In this document: positions 55,537 through 63,533 of the stretch, piece after piece
How positions within the stretch are numbered: position 1 is the stretch's first letter
Layout of the letters: the number at the start of each line of letters is the position of its first letter
Source of the DNA: SIG603 sp964370635
GTDB taxonomy: Bacteria > Bacillota > Clostridia > Oscillospirales > Acutalibacteraceae
Assembly (NCBI GenBank): GCA_964370635.1
Contig: CAYJJU010000004.1
Span: 67,303 to 131,302, forward strand
Reading direction: 5' to 3'
DNA: 64,000 nt
Made by a program: the position numbers and the translations under genes
The notes under the pieces: model-generated
Told to the model about the DNA's origin: nothing
The model's input: only the letters and a program-made list of their open reading frames with translations
Databases searched by the model: none

Positions 55537-56403
55537 ATGGGAGATACGTTTAGTTTTAAAGTAAGAAAAGAATATAAATCGCTTAGAAAATCAGAGAAAA
55601 GAGTGGCAGATGTGCTATTATCAAATGATTTTGACATAGTTAATTCGTCTATAGAAGATTTAGCGAAAAAAGCGGATGTCAGCCAGCCTACGATAATCAG
55701 GTTTGCAAATGCTTTAGGCTATAAGGGCTTTAAGGAAGTAAAGAAACTTTTAATGGCGGAACGATTAAAAAATGAGGGCAAGGTGGAGCGTGCGAACGTT
55801 TTGTCTTTTTCGGTAAATGAAAACGACAAACTTGTGGACACGCCTGCTAAAGTAATCACAACACATATAAAACATCTTGAAGATTTGCTTAAAAACCTGT
55901 CATCGTACGAGCTTTTAAAAGCTATAGACAGCATAATAAATGCAAGAAATATAGTCTTGTTTGCCGTAGAAAATTCATCTTGCGTTGCAGATGATTTGAA
56001 AACTAAACTTACATATATGGGCTTTACCGTTATTTATAACAGTGATCCTTATTTGCAAAAAATTGATGCCAGAAACTTAAACAAAGACGATGTCGCTATC
56101 GGAATATCTTATACCGGTGTGTCAAAAATTACAGTAGATGCACTGTTTTCAGCAAAAAAGGCAGGTGCAAAAACCATATGCATATCAAATGTTGAAAATG
56201 CCATGATAAATAAATATGCGGACATAATTTTGGCTACAGGAAGTGAGCAGTATTTATACGGTAATGCAATTTTTTCAAGGTGCACACAAATTGCTGTTAT
56301 AGACATGATTTACACGGGAATACTTATTACCGACTATGAAAAATATTCTAAAAGAATAGAGGTAAAATCACAAGAAATTAAATCTTTTGACTATGAAAAT
56401 TAA
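55537..56403 (+). CDS. RpiR/MurR-family transcriptional regulator
   Basis: ATG 55537 follows GGGGAGAAAT; the ATG at 55525 precedes that site. The 288-residue protein has an RpiR-type helix-turn-helix (about 1-77; SIEDLAKKADVSQPTIIRFANALGYKGFKE) and a SIS sugar-phosphate-binding fold (about 120-260; ISYTGVSKITVDAL, ICISNVENAMINKYAD). It lies directly before the aminoethylphosphonate genes. TGTAGA/TCTACA palindromes flank its gene and the pathway genes, so it probably senses a phosphonate or its aldehyde. Confidence 0.9.
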   Translation: MGDTFSFKVRKEYKSLRKSEKRVADVLLSNDFDIVNSSIEDLAKKADVSQPTIIRFANALGYKGFKEVKKLLMAERLKNEGKVERANVLSFSVNENDKLVDTPAKVITTHIKHLEDLLKNLSSYELLKAIDSIINARNIVLFAVENSSCVADDLKTKLTYMGFTVIYNSDPYLQKIDARNLNKDDVAIGISYTGVSKITVDALFSAKKAGAKTICISNVENAMINKYADIILATGSEQYLYGNAIFSRCTQIAVIDMIYTGILITDYEKYSKRIEVKSQEIKSFDYEN

Positions 56404-56406
56404 ATA

Positions 56407-56423
56407 ATGTAGATTTTCTACAT
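56407..56423. promoter_or_regulatory. Candidate RpiR operator 3
   Basis: Perfect inverted repeat ATGTAGA-TTT-TCTACAT, starting 4 nt after the regulator stop and about 115 nt before pbfA. Confidence 0.6.
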
Positions 56424-56425
56424 AA

Positions 56426-56480
56426 GAAAAACAAGCTCATGAGAAAACTTTTACTGAAGTTTTACTGTGACTTGTTTTTT
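56426..56480 (+). terminator. Terminator after the regulator gene
   Basis: Outer stem AAAAACAAG/CTTGTTTTT encloses inner stem AAAACTT/AAGTTTT, followed by a T run. The inner part, TTTTACTGAAGTTTTAC, also matches the motif repeated at 57945 and 58189. Confidence 0.65.
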
Positions 56481-56539
56481 TATTTAATAATAAGGGTTTA
56501 AAATTCATGATAAAATACAGAATAAATTAGAGGTTTAAT

Positions 56540-57847
56540 ATGAGTTTTAAAACATCAGAGGGCGACACAAATAACAGTGCATTAAGAGAAATTTGGCAAA
56601 GAGATAACTTATCGGAAAATACAAAAGCAGCGCTTGAAAACGATGAAAAATATTTTATAAGACAAGCGCTTTCTACACCGTGTTTAAATACAGTGAAGGC
56701 TTGTGAGGGAATTTACATAATAGACGGAGATGACAGAAAGATAATAGATTTTCAAGGCAACAGCGTTCATCAGCTTGGATATAGCCATGAAAGTCTTACC
56801 ATGGCGCTTAAAAATCAGTTGGAAGAGCTTTCTTTTTCGCCAAGAAGATATTCAAATGACATTGCGACTGATTGTGCAAAAAAACTGGTGGGATTAATGC
56901 CACATGATAATTATAAGGTGCTTTTTACAACGAGTGGTGCAATCTCAAATGAAACGGCATTAAAGCTTGCCAGAATTTATACAAAAAAGCACAGAATACT
57001 GTCGGCGCACAATTCTTTTCATGGTGCAAGTTTTTTGACCATATGTGCAGGTGGAACCGAGCACTTTAAAAATGAAATGCATCCACTTCTTGATTACTGT
57101 GTTAACTTTCCACAGTTTACAAGCGATGAAGATGAAAATAGAAATACGCTTGATTTTATAAAGAATGAATGTAAAAAAGGCGATGTAAGTGCGATTTTGA
57201 TTGAGCCCGTGCGTTGTACCGATGTAAACATACCTAAAAAAGAATACCTACAAAGAATAAGACAGATTTGTGATGAAAATGATACAGTGTTGATTTTTGA
57301 TGAAATTCCAACGGCGTTTGGCAGGTGTGGAACTATGTTTTCATTTGAGCAGTTTGGAGTGACACCAGATATTCTTACGCTTGGTAAAGGTCTTGGTGGA
57401 GGTTTAATTCCGTTTTCTGCGGTTATTGCAGATAAAAAATTTGACATATGTGATAAAACGTCTATGGGTCACTTTACTTTTGAAAAAAATCCAATGGGAA
57501 GTGCCGTGGCACTCCAGTTAATAAAAACTATCAAAGAAGAAAATTTACTTAATAGGGCAAATGAAATAGGAAAAATCTTAAAAGAAAATATATTGGGATT
57601 TGACAGTAAGCTTATTTATGAAGTGCGACAAATTGGAGCACTTGTGGGCGTGGAGTTAAGGTATGAAAATGGAGAAAAGGCAAGTCAAGAGGCTGAAATA
57701 ATACTGTATAAAGCCTTAGAAAAAGGCCTGAGCTTTAAAGTGTCGGGCGAGAATGTTTTGACACTGTCACCACCTCTTATTATCAGCGACGAGGAACTTC
57801 ACAAGTCGATTGACATATTAAGGTATGCCTTTAAAAATATAGAGTAA
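56540..57847 (+). CDS. pbfA: PLP-dependent class III enzyme, probable (R)-1-hydroxy-2-aminoethylphosphonate ammonia-lyase
   Basis: The 435-residue protein has the class III aminotransferase fold with the PLP lysine in LTLGKGLGGG (about residue 283) and the Asp in LIFDEIPTAFGR. The N-terminal run GDTNNSALREIWQ, STPCLN, GNSVHQLGY and SFSPRRYS resembles PbfA-type proteins, which eliminate ammonia from hydroxylated aminoethylphosphonate to give phosphonoacetaldehyde. The neighbours phnW and phnX fit that role. An ordinary omega-transaminase is the alternative. Confidence 0.75.
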   Translation: MSFKTSEGDTNNSALREIWQRDNLSENTKAALENDEKYFIRQALSTPCLNTVKACEGIYIIDGDDRKIIDFQGNSVHQLGYSHESLTMALKNQLEELSFSPRRYSNDIATDCAKKLVGLMPHDNYKVLFTTSGAISNETALKLARIYTKKHRILSAHNSFHGASFLTICAGGTEHFKNEMHPLLDYCVNFPQFTSDEDENRNTLDFIKNECKKGDVSAILIEPVRCTDVNIPKKEYLQRIRQICDENDTVLIFDEIPTAFGRCGTMFSFEQFGVTPDILTLGKGLGGGLIPFSAVIADKKFDICDKTSMGHFTFEKNPMGSAVALQLIKTIKEENLLNRANEIGKILKENILGFDSKLIYEVRQIGALVGVELRYENGEKASQEAEIILYKALEKGLSFKVSGENVLTLSPPLIISDEELHKSIDILRYAFKNIE

Positions 57848-57922
57848 ACGAAAATACTAAAATAAAGTAGAGGGATAGGCTTGTTGTCTGTCCTTTTACT
57901 TTTTTATTTCAAAGCTGGTACT

Positions 57923-57945
57923 AAATCTACATAAAATGTAGATTT
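57923..57945. promoter_or_regulatory. Candidate RpiR operator 4
   Basis: Ten-bp perfect arms AAATCTACAT and ATGTAGATTT around AAA. The site and following TTTAAC motif closely copy operator 1. Confidence 0.6.
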
Positions 57946-58146
57946 AACTAAAATTTTACAAGATGTCTTTTTTTATTCAAATTTAGCAATTGCTTTACCT
58001 AAATATTAATTCTATTTAATCAATATTAAAAATTTGAATGTTACATTTAAAAACATGCTAGTCAATAGTTTTGTAGAAAAATTACCTTGAAAAGGGTAGA
58101 GCTAAGAGGTGGTTTTGGGGAAAAATATGGTTGTCATATCAAATGT

Positions 58147-58163
58147 ATGTAGAAATTCTACAT
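58147..58163. promoter_or_regulatory. Candidate RpiR operator 5
   Basis: Perfect palindrome ATGTAGAA-A-TTCTACAT, followed 26 nt later by TTTAACTAAAGTTTTACC. Confidence 0.6.
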
Positions 58164-58284
58164 GGATAAATATAGTGCGAATAGATACTTTAACTAAAGT
58201 TTTACCGTGTGCAGTGCAATTTTTTAATACTGTCAAGCTAAACTCTAGACATCACAAAACAAGCGAAAAGGAAAGGCGATTGGC

Positions 58285-59373
58285 ATGATAAATTATAAAT
58301 TACTTACACCAGGGCCACTTACTACAAGTGAAGGTGTAAAAAACGAAATGATGGTCGACCACTGCACATGGGATAATGACTATAAAGAAATTACTCAAGA
58401 AATAAGAGCAAATCTTTTAAAGATTGCACATGTGGATGAAAATGAATATACAAGCGTTTTAATGCAAGGTAGCGGCAGTTTTGGGGTTGAATCTGTTATC
58501 ATAAGTGCTGTGGGAGAAGAGGACAAAATTTTGATAATATCAAACGGTGCCTACGGTGAGAGAATGGTACAAACTGCAAAACAGGCAAAAAGAAACTATG
58601 AAGTTTACACTTGTCATTACAATGAAAAACCAAATGCAGATGAGATTGCAAAAATCTTAGAAAACGATAATTCAATTACTCATGTAATAATGGTGCACTG
58701 CGAGACAACATCAGGTATATTAAATGATATCAATACAGTTGCAAAGGTGGCAAAAAATGCAGGATGTACATTTATAGTAGATGCAATGTCAAGCTTTGGC
58801 GGTATAGATATAGACGTAAAGGCACTTGATATAGACTTTATCATAAGCTCTGCAAACAAATGCATACAAGGTGTGCCAGGGTTTTCTTTTATAGTATGTA
58901 AAAGAGAGGCGCTAGAAAAATGCAAAGGTAAATCTACAAGCCTATCACTCGATTTATACGACCAATGGGTGGAGATGGAAAAAGACGGGAAGTGGAGATT
59001 TACCTCTCCTACACATGTAGTGCTAGCTTTTTCTAAGGCTCTTAAAGAACTTGAAATTGAGGGCGGTGTCACAGCACGTGAAAGAAGATACCGTGAGAAT
59101 AATAAAATCCTTATAGACGGACTCGAAGGATTAGGAATCAAAACTTATGTCGATAGAGTTCACCAAAGTCCAATTATTACGACTTTCTTTTATCCTGATA
59201 ATAAGAAATTTAATTTCTCAGAGATGTATGAGTTTATAAAAGAAAGAGGATATGCAATATATCCTGGAAAAGTGACAAATGCAGACACTTTTAGAATAGG
59301 TAATATAGGTGAAATTTACAGCGACGATATGAATAAACTTTGCGGTATATTTTCAGAGTATTTTAGTAGTTAA
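58285..59373 (+). CDS. phnW: 2-aminoethylphosphonate-pyruvate transaminase
   Basis: The 362-residue class V PLP enzyme moves the amino group of 2-aminoethylphosphonate to pyruvate, giving phosphonoacetaldehyde and alanine. It opens KLLTPGPLTTS and shows GSGSFGVESV, the Asp-containing VDAMSSFGGIDID and the PLP lysine in SSANKCIQG (about residue 192). The length is typical. phnX follows 10 nt downstream. Confidence 0.96.
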   Translation: MINYKLLTPGPLTTSEGVKNEMMVDHCTWDNDYKEITQEIRANLLKIAHVDENEYTSVLMQGSGSFGVESVIISAVGEEDKILIISNGAYGERMVQTAKQAKRNYEVYTCHYNEKPNADEIAKILENDNSITHVIMVHCETTSGILNDINTVAKVAKNAGCTFIVDAMSSFGGIDIDVKALDIDFIISSANKCIQGVPGFSFIVCKREALEKCKGKSTSLSLDLYDQWVEMEKDGKWRFTSPTHVVLAFSKALKELEIEGGVTARERRYRENNKILIDGLEGLGIKTYVDRVHQSPIITTFFYPDNKKFNFSEMYEFIKERGYAIYPGKVTNADTFRIGNIGEIYSDDMNKLCGIFSEYFSS

Positions 59374-59383
59374 GAGGTAGATT

Positions 59384-60169
59384 ATGAAAAAAATTGAAGC
59401 GGTTATTTTCGACTGGGCAGGAACCACGGTAGACTATGGATGTTTTGCACCTGTGCAGGCGTTTGCAAATGCATTTAGGGCATTTAATATTGATGTAACA
59501 AACGACGAAGTTAGAGAGCCTATGGGAATGCTAAAGCGTGATCATGTGAAGTATATGCTAAACATGGACAGGATTTCAAAAGAATGGGAAAAAATCCACG
59601 GCAGAAAATTTACAGAAGAAGACATAGACGCAGTGTATGAAAAAAGCGAAAACGGAATTTTAGATGTTGTACATAATTTTGCAAATCCAATTCCTCATGT
59701 ATTAGATGCGATAAAGTTGTTAAGAGATAAGGGCATCAAAATAGGCAGTACAACGGGATATACAAAAGAGATGATGGACATCGTAATTCCAAATGCTAAA
59801 CAAAATGGATATTCACCTGATTTTTGTTTTACAACAAACGATGTAGGCGGATGTGGCAGACCGTATCCATTCATGGTTTTTAAAAACATGGAGGCGATGA
59901 AAGTAAGCTCTACAAGTGCTGCGATAAAAGTGGGCGACACAGTAGCCGACATTAAAGAGGGCAAAAACGCAGGACTTATTGCAGTTGGAATTATAGAAGG
60001 TAGTTCTGCACTAGCCTTAAGCGAAGAAGAATACACTGCGCTTTCAAAAAATGAAAAAGATGAGCTTAGAAAAAAAGTAACGGCTACATATAAAAATGCT
60101 GGAGCAGATTATGTAATAAACAACATGTCAGAACTTTTACCACTAATTGAAGCAATAGAAAAAAATTAA
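59384..60169 (+). CDS. phnX: Phosphonoacetaldehyde hydrolase (phosphonatase)
   Basis: The 261-residue HAD-family enzyme cleaves the C-P bond of phosphonoacetaldehyde to acetaldehyde and phosphate. The nucleophile lies in VIFDWAGTTVDYG (Asp10). The Schiff-base lysine is in EPMGMLKRDHV (about residue 52), and the Mg2+ motif is VGDTVADIKEG. It completes the PhnW-PhnX pathway. Confidence 0.96.
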   Translation: MKKIEAVIFDWAGTTVDYGCFAPVQAFANAFRAFNIDVTNDEVREPMGMLKRDHVKYMLNMDRISKEWEKIHGRKFTEEDIDAVYEKSENGILDVVHNFANPIPHVLDAIKLLRDKGIKIGSTTGYTKEMMDIVIPNAKQNGYSPDFCFTTNDVGGCGRPYPFMVFKNMEAMKVSSTSAAIKVGDTVADIKEGKNAGLIAVGIIEGSSALALSEEEYTALSKNEKDELRKKVTATYKNAGADYVINNMSELLPLIEAIEKN

Positions 60170-60246
60170 GAAGTTTATAAATCGCGATGAGCGTTTTATA
60201 TAAAAAGGAAATTACAACACAGTTATTAAGAAAGAGGAGTTAAAAA

Positions 60247-61698
60247 ATGAGCAAGAAAATTTTAAATGCGTTAAAAAGCATTGTTGCAACGACTTTAGTA
60301 GTAGCTACTACTTTCTCACTTGCAGCTTGTGGAACCCCAAGTACCGAGGGTGCAGAAGGAAGTTCGTCTTCTTCATCACAAAGTAGCAGTGAAGATGTAG
60401 CTACATCAGAAGGCGGTACAGATGTAAAAACTATTAATTATACTTTCCGTTTCGACTCAGACAATATCACTGAAGAAGAAGCAAATGTAAGCAGAAACGG
60501 TATGATAGTAAACGGCTTTAAAATGCTTGAAGAAGAGCTAGGTGGAACAGTTAAGTTTGAAATCGAATACCTACCAAAGCTTGAAATTGACGAACTTGCA
60601 ATGCAAGCGGCAGGCGGAGTAGAAGCAGATTTATTCCTAGATGAAGAAACAGCTATAGGACAAGCGGTAAAAGGCGGTCTAGTACAGCCAGTTGACTGGT
60701 TTACAGAGCTTGAAAACGTAGAGGGCAACATTTATCAAAACGTTATAGATGTAAGCATGTATGAAGGACATCTATACGGTATACCCATCGACACAGCACC
60801 TAACATGCTTTACGCAAACAAAAATATGCTAAAAGATTTAGGCTGGACAGACGAAGAAATTGCAGCTTGGCCTGAGAAAGTTATGAATGGCGAGTGGACA
60901 GTTAGTGACATGATAGACACAGCGAAAGATGCTATGGATCAAGGTCTTGCAAAATACGGCTTTATGATGGACGGTGTCGACAATGCTTCTTCATTCACAG
61001 TTGCTAATGCATTCGGTTTTGACATCTATGATGCTACAGAAAATAAACTAATAGTAACAGACGAGTGGATTGACGTGTTTACTCTTTGGGACGACCTAGT
61101 AAATGTAAGTGGCGTCACACCTGAATCACTTCCAAGCTTTGAGGGTACATACGAAACTTTCTATCAAAACGAGGCATTGTTCTTTACAGATGTTAGCGGA
61201 TTTGGATACTGGCAAAGAAACTCAAATATGAGCCAAGAAGAATTTCACGCTTATTATGAAGAAAACTTTACTCAAGCTTTATTCCCAGCGGTAAACGAAG
61301 GGGATAGCGGTAGTGCGGCAATGAAAGTTCGTTCACTGTTTGTTTCACCACAAGTTGAAGGTGAAAAACTTGATTACCTAATGCAAGCAATTAATCTTGC
61401 CTATTCACCTGAAAACACAGTTTCGGCAATGTATGACCAAGGTAAACCAAGTGTTGTGAAATCTGCATTTGACCTAGCTGAGATGGACGACTACAAATTC
61501 CTAAATGACATAGCTTACATGGCGGATTACTGTAACCTACGTTCTCCTCACCCAGATTTTGCAAGCGGTTACCACAGCTACTACAGAACACAGGTTGAAG
61601 CTATAATCGTAGACAAAATCTCACCTGAACAGGCGTGGGAAAACATGAAAGCAGAAATCGAATTTAATATCGACGCTGAAGAATTACTTTACAAATAA
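60247..61698 (+). CDS. ABC transporter substrate-binding lipoprotein (family 1), probable phosphonate importer
   Basis: The 483-residue lipoprotein has lipobox LAAC (Cys28) and a Ser-rich linker (about 37-56). A family 1 solute-binding domain (LDEETAIGQAV, YGIPIDTAPNMLYANK, EGTYETFYQNEALFF) follows. AAGAGGAG precedes ATG 60247. It lies 77 nt after phnX and ahead of MalF/MalG-type permeases, so 2-aminoethylphosphonate is the likely ligand. The sequence alone resembles sugar binders. CTA leucine codons suggest high expression. Confidence 0.85.
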   Translation: MSKKILNALKSIVATTLVVATTFSLAACGTPSTEGAEGSSSSSSQSSSEDVATSEGGTDVKTINYTFRFDSDNITEEEANVSRNGMIVNGFKMLEEELGGTVKFEIEYLPKLEIDELAMQAAGGVEADLFLDEETAIGQAVKGGLVQPVDWFTELENVEGNIYQNVIDVSMYEGHLYGIPIDTAPNMLYANKNMLKDLGWTDEEIAAWPEKVMNGEWTVSDMIDTAKDAMDQGLAKYGFMMDGVDNASSFTVANAFGFDIYDATENKLIVTDEWIDVFTLWDDLVNVSGVTPESLPSFEGTYETFYQNEALFFTDVSGFGYWQRNSNMSQEEFHAYYEENFTQALFPAVNEGDSGSAAMKVRSLFVSPQVEGEKLDYLMQAINLAYSPENTVSAMYDQGKPSVVKSAFDLAEMDDYKFLNDIAYMADYCNLRSPHPDFASGYHSYYRTQVEAIIVDKISPEQAWENMKAEIEFNIDAEELLYK

Positions 61699-61763
61699 TA
61701 AATACTTAAATGAAGTGAAATCTTTAGAGGTTTCACTTCGTTTTGTTAATTGAGGTGGAAAAC

Positions 61764-62672
61764 TTGAAAAATAAAACGAAACTATCAAAAAAATTATATC
61801 CTCTTTGGTTCTTGCTCCCTTTTGGGCTAATTGTGTTTATATTTTTTATATTGCCTATACTTTTTTCTATAGTAATTACATTTACTGAATTTGATATAAG
61901 ATATACTCCGACTTTTATAGGATTTGAAAATTATGAGAAAATACTAAGAGATCCTAACTTGCTAGGGATTTTGGGAGTCTCTTTAATATATGTAATAGGT
62001 GCACTTGCACTTGTTATGTTTATGTCCCTACTTATATCTGTGCTGACCCAGTTTTTTGTGAAAACCAAAATGCTACGTTATGTATACAGGACAGTATGGC
62101 TTGCGATGAATGCACTGCCAAGCATTATTTATGCTATAGTTATAAAGGGTGTGTTTTCACCAACTGAAGACGGTGCTGCAAATGCACTTGTGATGGCACC
62201 TGGTCTATCACAAGAACCAATAGCGTGGTTTAATAATATACCACTACTACTTGTAATTTTAACAACAGGATTTTTAAGCGGTGCAAACGGAGTTATTATA
62301 CTTTCTGCGGCGATAAACGGAATACCTGAAAGTTATTATAATGCGGCTAGAATAGACGGAACAAGTGAGCTTGGCATAGTGGGTCAAATAATTTTGCCAT
62401 CCTTAAAATGGCCTATTATGTACCTTACTGTGACAAATGCAATTTCACTAATTTCAGGATATATGTACATCTTGCTTCTAACAGACGGAGGCCCAAATAT
62501 GAAGACCTCCACCTTGTCTTTATATGCCTATCAAACGGCATTTGATAGGCTAGACTATGGTTATGGTGCGGCAATTGCACTGTTTGTAGTGTTGATATCT
62601 ATAGTATTGGTTTTAATAATGTTTAAGCTGTTTAATTTTGATGACATGGTAAAGCCGTCAAGAATTGATTAA
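61764..62672 (+). CDS. ABC transporter permease (MalF type)
   Basis: A TTG at 61764 with GAGGTGG 5 nt upstream is chosen over the TTG at 61743, which lies before that site. The 302-residue protein has six helices and the EAA loop in YNAARIDGTSELGIVGQIILP (about 62335-62400). It forms one half of the channel for the upstream binding protein. Confidence 0.9.
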   Translation: MKNKTKLSKKLYPLWFLLPFGLIVFIFFILPILFSIVITFTEFDIRYTPTFIGFENYEKILRDPNLLGILGVSLIYVIGALALVMFMSLLISVLTQFFVKTKMLRYVYRTVWLAMNALPSIIYAIVIKGVFSPTEDGAANALVMAPGLSQEPIAWFNNIPLLLVILTTGFLSGANGVIILSAAINGIPESYYNAARIDGTSELGIVGQIILPSLKWPIMYLTVTNAISLISGYMYILLLTDGGPNMKTSTLSLYAYQTAFDRLDYGYGAAIALFVVLISIVLVLIMFKLFNFDDMVKPSRID

Positions 62673-62693
62673 AACGATAAAGGAGAAAATGTT

Positions 62694-63533
62694 TTGAGTA
62701 AATATAATAAATGGCGTAGAAGTCTTTTAACACACAGCCTAGTAATACTTATCACAGCGCCTGTAATATACTTTTTTGCATGGCTAATTCAAACCTCTGT
62801 AATAAACAGACTTACAGGAGAATTTACACTTGATAACTGGGCGTTTTTCTATAAGGAGATAGACATAGAGTCGACAATTGTCCCAGTTATTTGGCCAGTG
62901 CTTGGGTTTACGGTAGTATTTGCGATAGTTGTGACTATATTAAATGTAATTTTGGCAGTTCCCACAGCATACGCATTTTCAAGGCTTAATTTCCCCAGTA
63001 AAAGATTTTTTATGAAAACCTTGTTTTTCTTAAATTCTTTTCCAAGCAGTACAATAATGATTGCAATTTTCTTTATAGCGATATACTTAAATATGGCAAA
63101 TACATTTTGGGGTATAGTTATAATTTGTACGGCGCTTATGCTACCAAATCAAGTGTATATACTCAAAGGCTTTTTTGATGACATACCATGGGATTATGAG
63201 TGGGCGGCACTTGTAGACGGTTGTACAAGATTTCAAAGCTTTAAACAAGTAATTTTGCCACAGGCGCTAAATGGCATAGGTGTAATAATGATTTTTGCAT
63301 TTTTAAGTGCGTATTCAGAATGGTTCTTGTTTAAAATTCTGATATTCTCAACAGATTTTACAACGCTTGCAAAACTCATGCAAAGTATGCTCATGGCAGA
63401 CGGTGAAATTGTAAATTATGGAGTTATGGCAGCCCTTGCAATATTCTTTGCACTGCCCGTTGCACTTTTCTATATGATTTCTCAAAGACAGCTTATGAAA
63501 ATGAACAATTTAGGAGGTAAAAAATTAGTATGA
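62694..63533 (+). CDS. ABC transporter permease (MalG type)
   Basis: TTG start with AAAGGAGAAAATGTT upstream; a nearby ATG at 62689 hits TGA after two codons. The 279-residue product has six helices and the EAA-type YEWAALVDGCTRFQSFKQVILP loop (about 63195-63260). Its stop overlaps the next ATG (ATGA), which implies coupling to the ATPase gene. Confidence 0.9.
   Translation: MSKYNKWRRSLLTHSLVILITAPVIYFFAWLIQTSVINRLTGEFTLDNWAFFYKEIDIESTIVPVIWPVLGFTVVFAIVVTILNVILAVPTAYAFSRLNFPSKRFFMKTLFFLNSFPSSTIMIAIFFIAIYLNMANTFWGIVIICTALMLPNQVYILKGFFDDIPWDYEWAALVDGCTRFQSFKQVILPQALNGIGVIMIFAFLSAYSEWFLFKILIFSTDFTTLAKLMQSMLMADGEIVNYGVMAALAIFFALPVALFYMISQRQLMKMNNLGGKKLV

Larger units (their letters stand above)
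57848..58284 (+). promoter_or_regulatory. Regulatory region between pbfA and phnW
   Basis: This 437-bp gap has no credible gene. It holds two perfect TGTAGA-type palindromes (57923-57945 and 58147-58163), a half-like site TGTAGAAAAATTAC (58072-58085) and two copies of the TTTAACTAAA-TTTTAC motif (57944, 58189). The layout suggests a second regulated promoter for phnW-phnX and the transporter. Confidence 0.6.
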
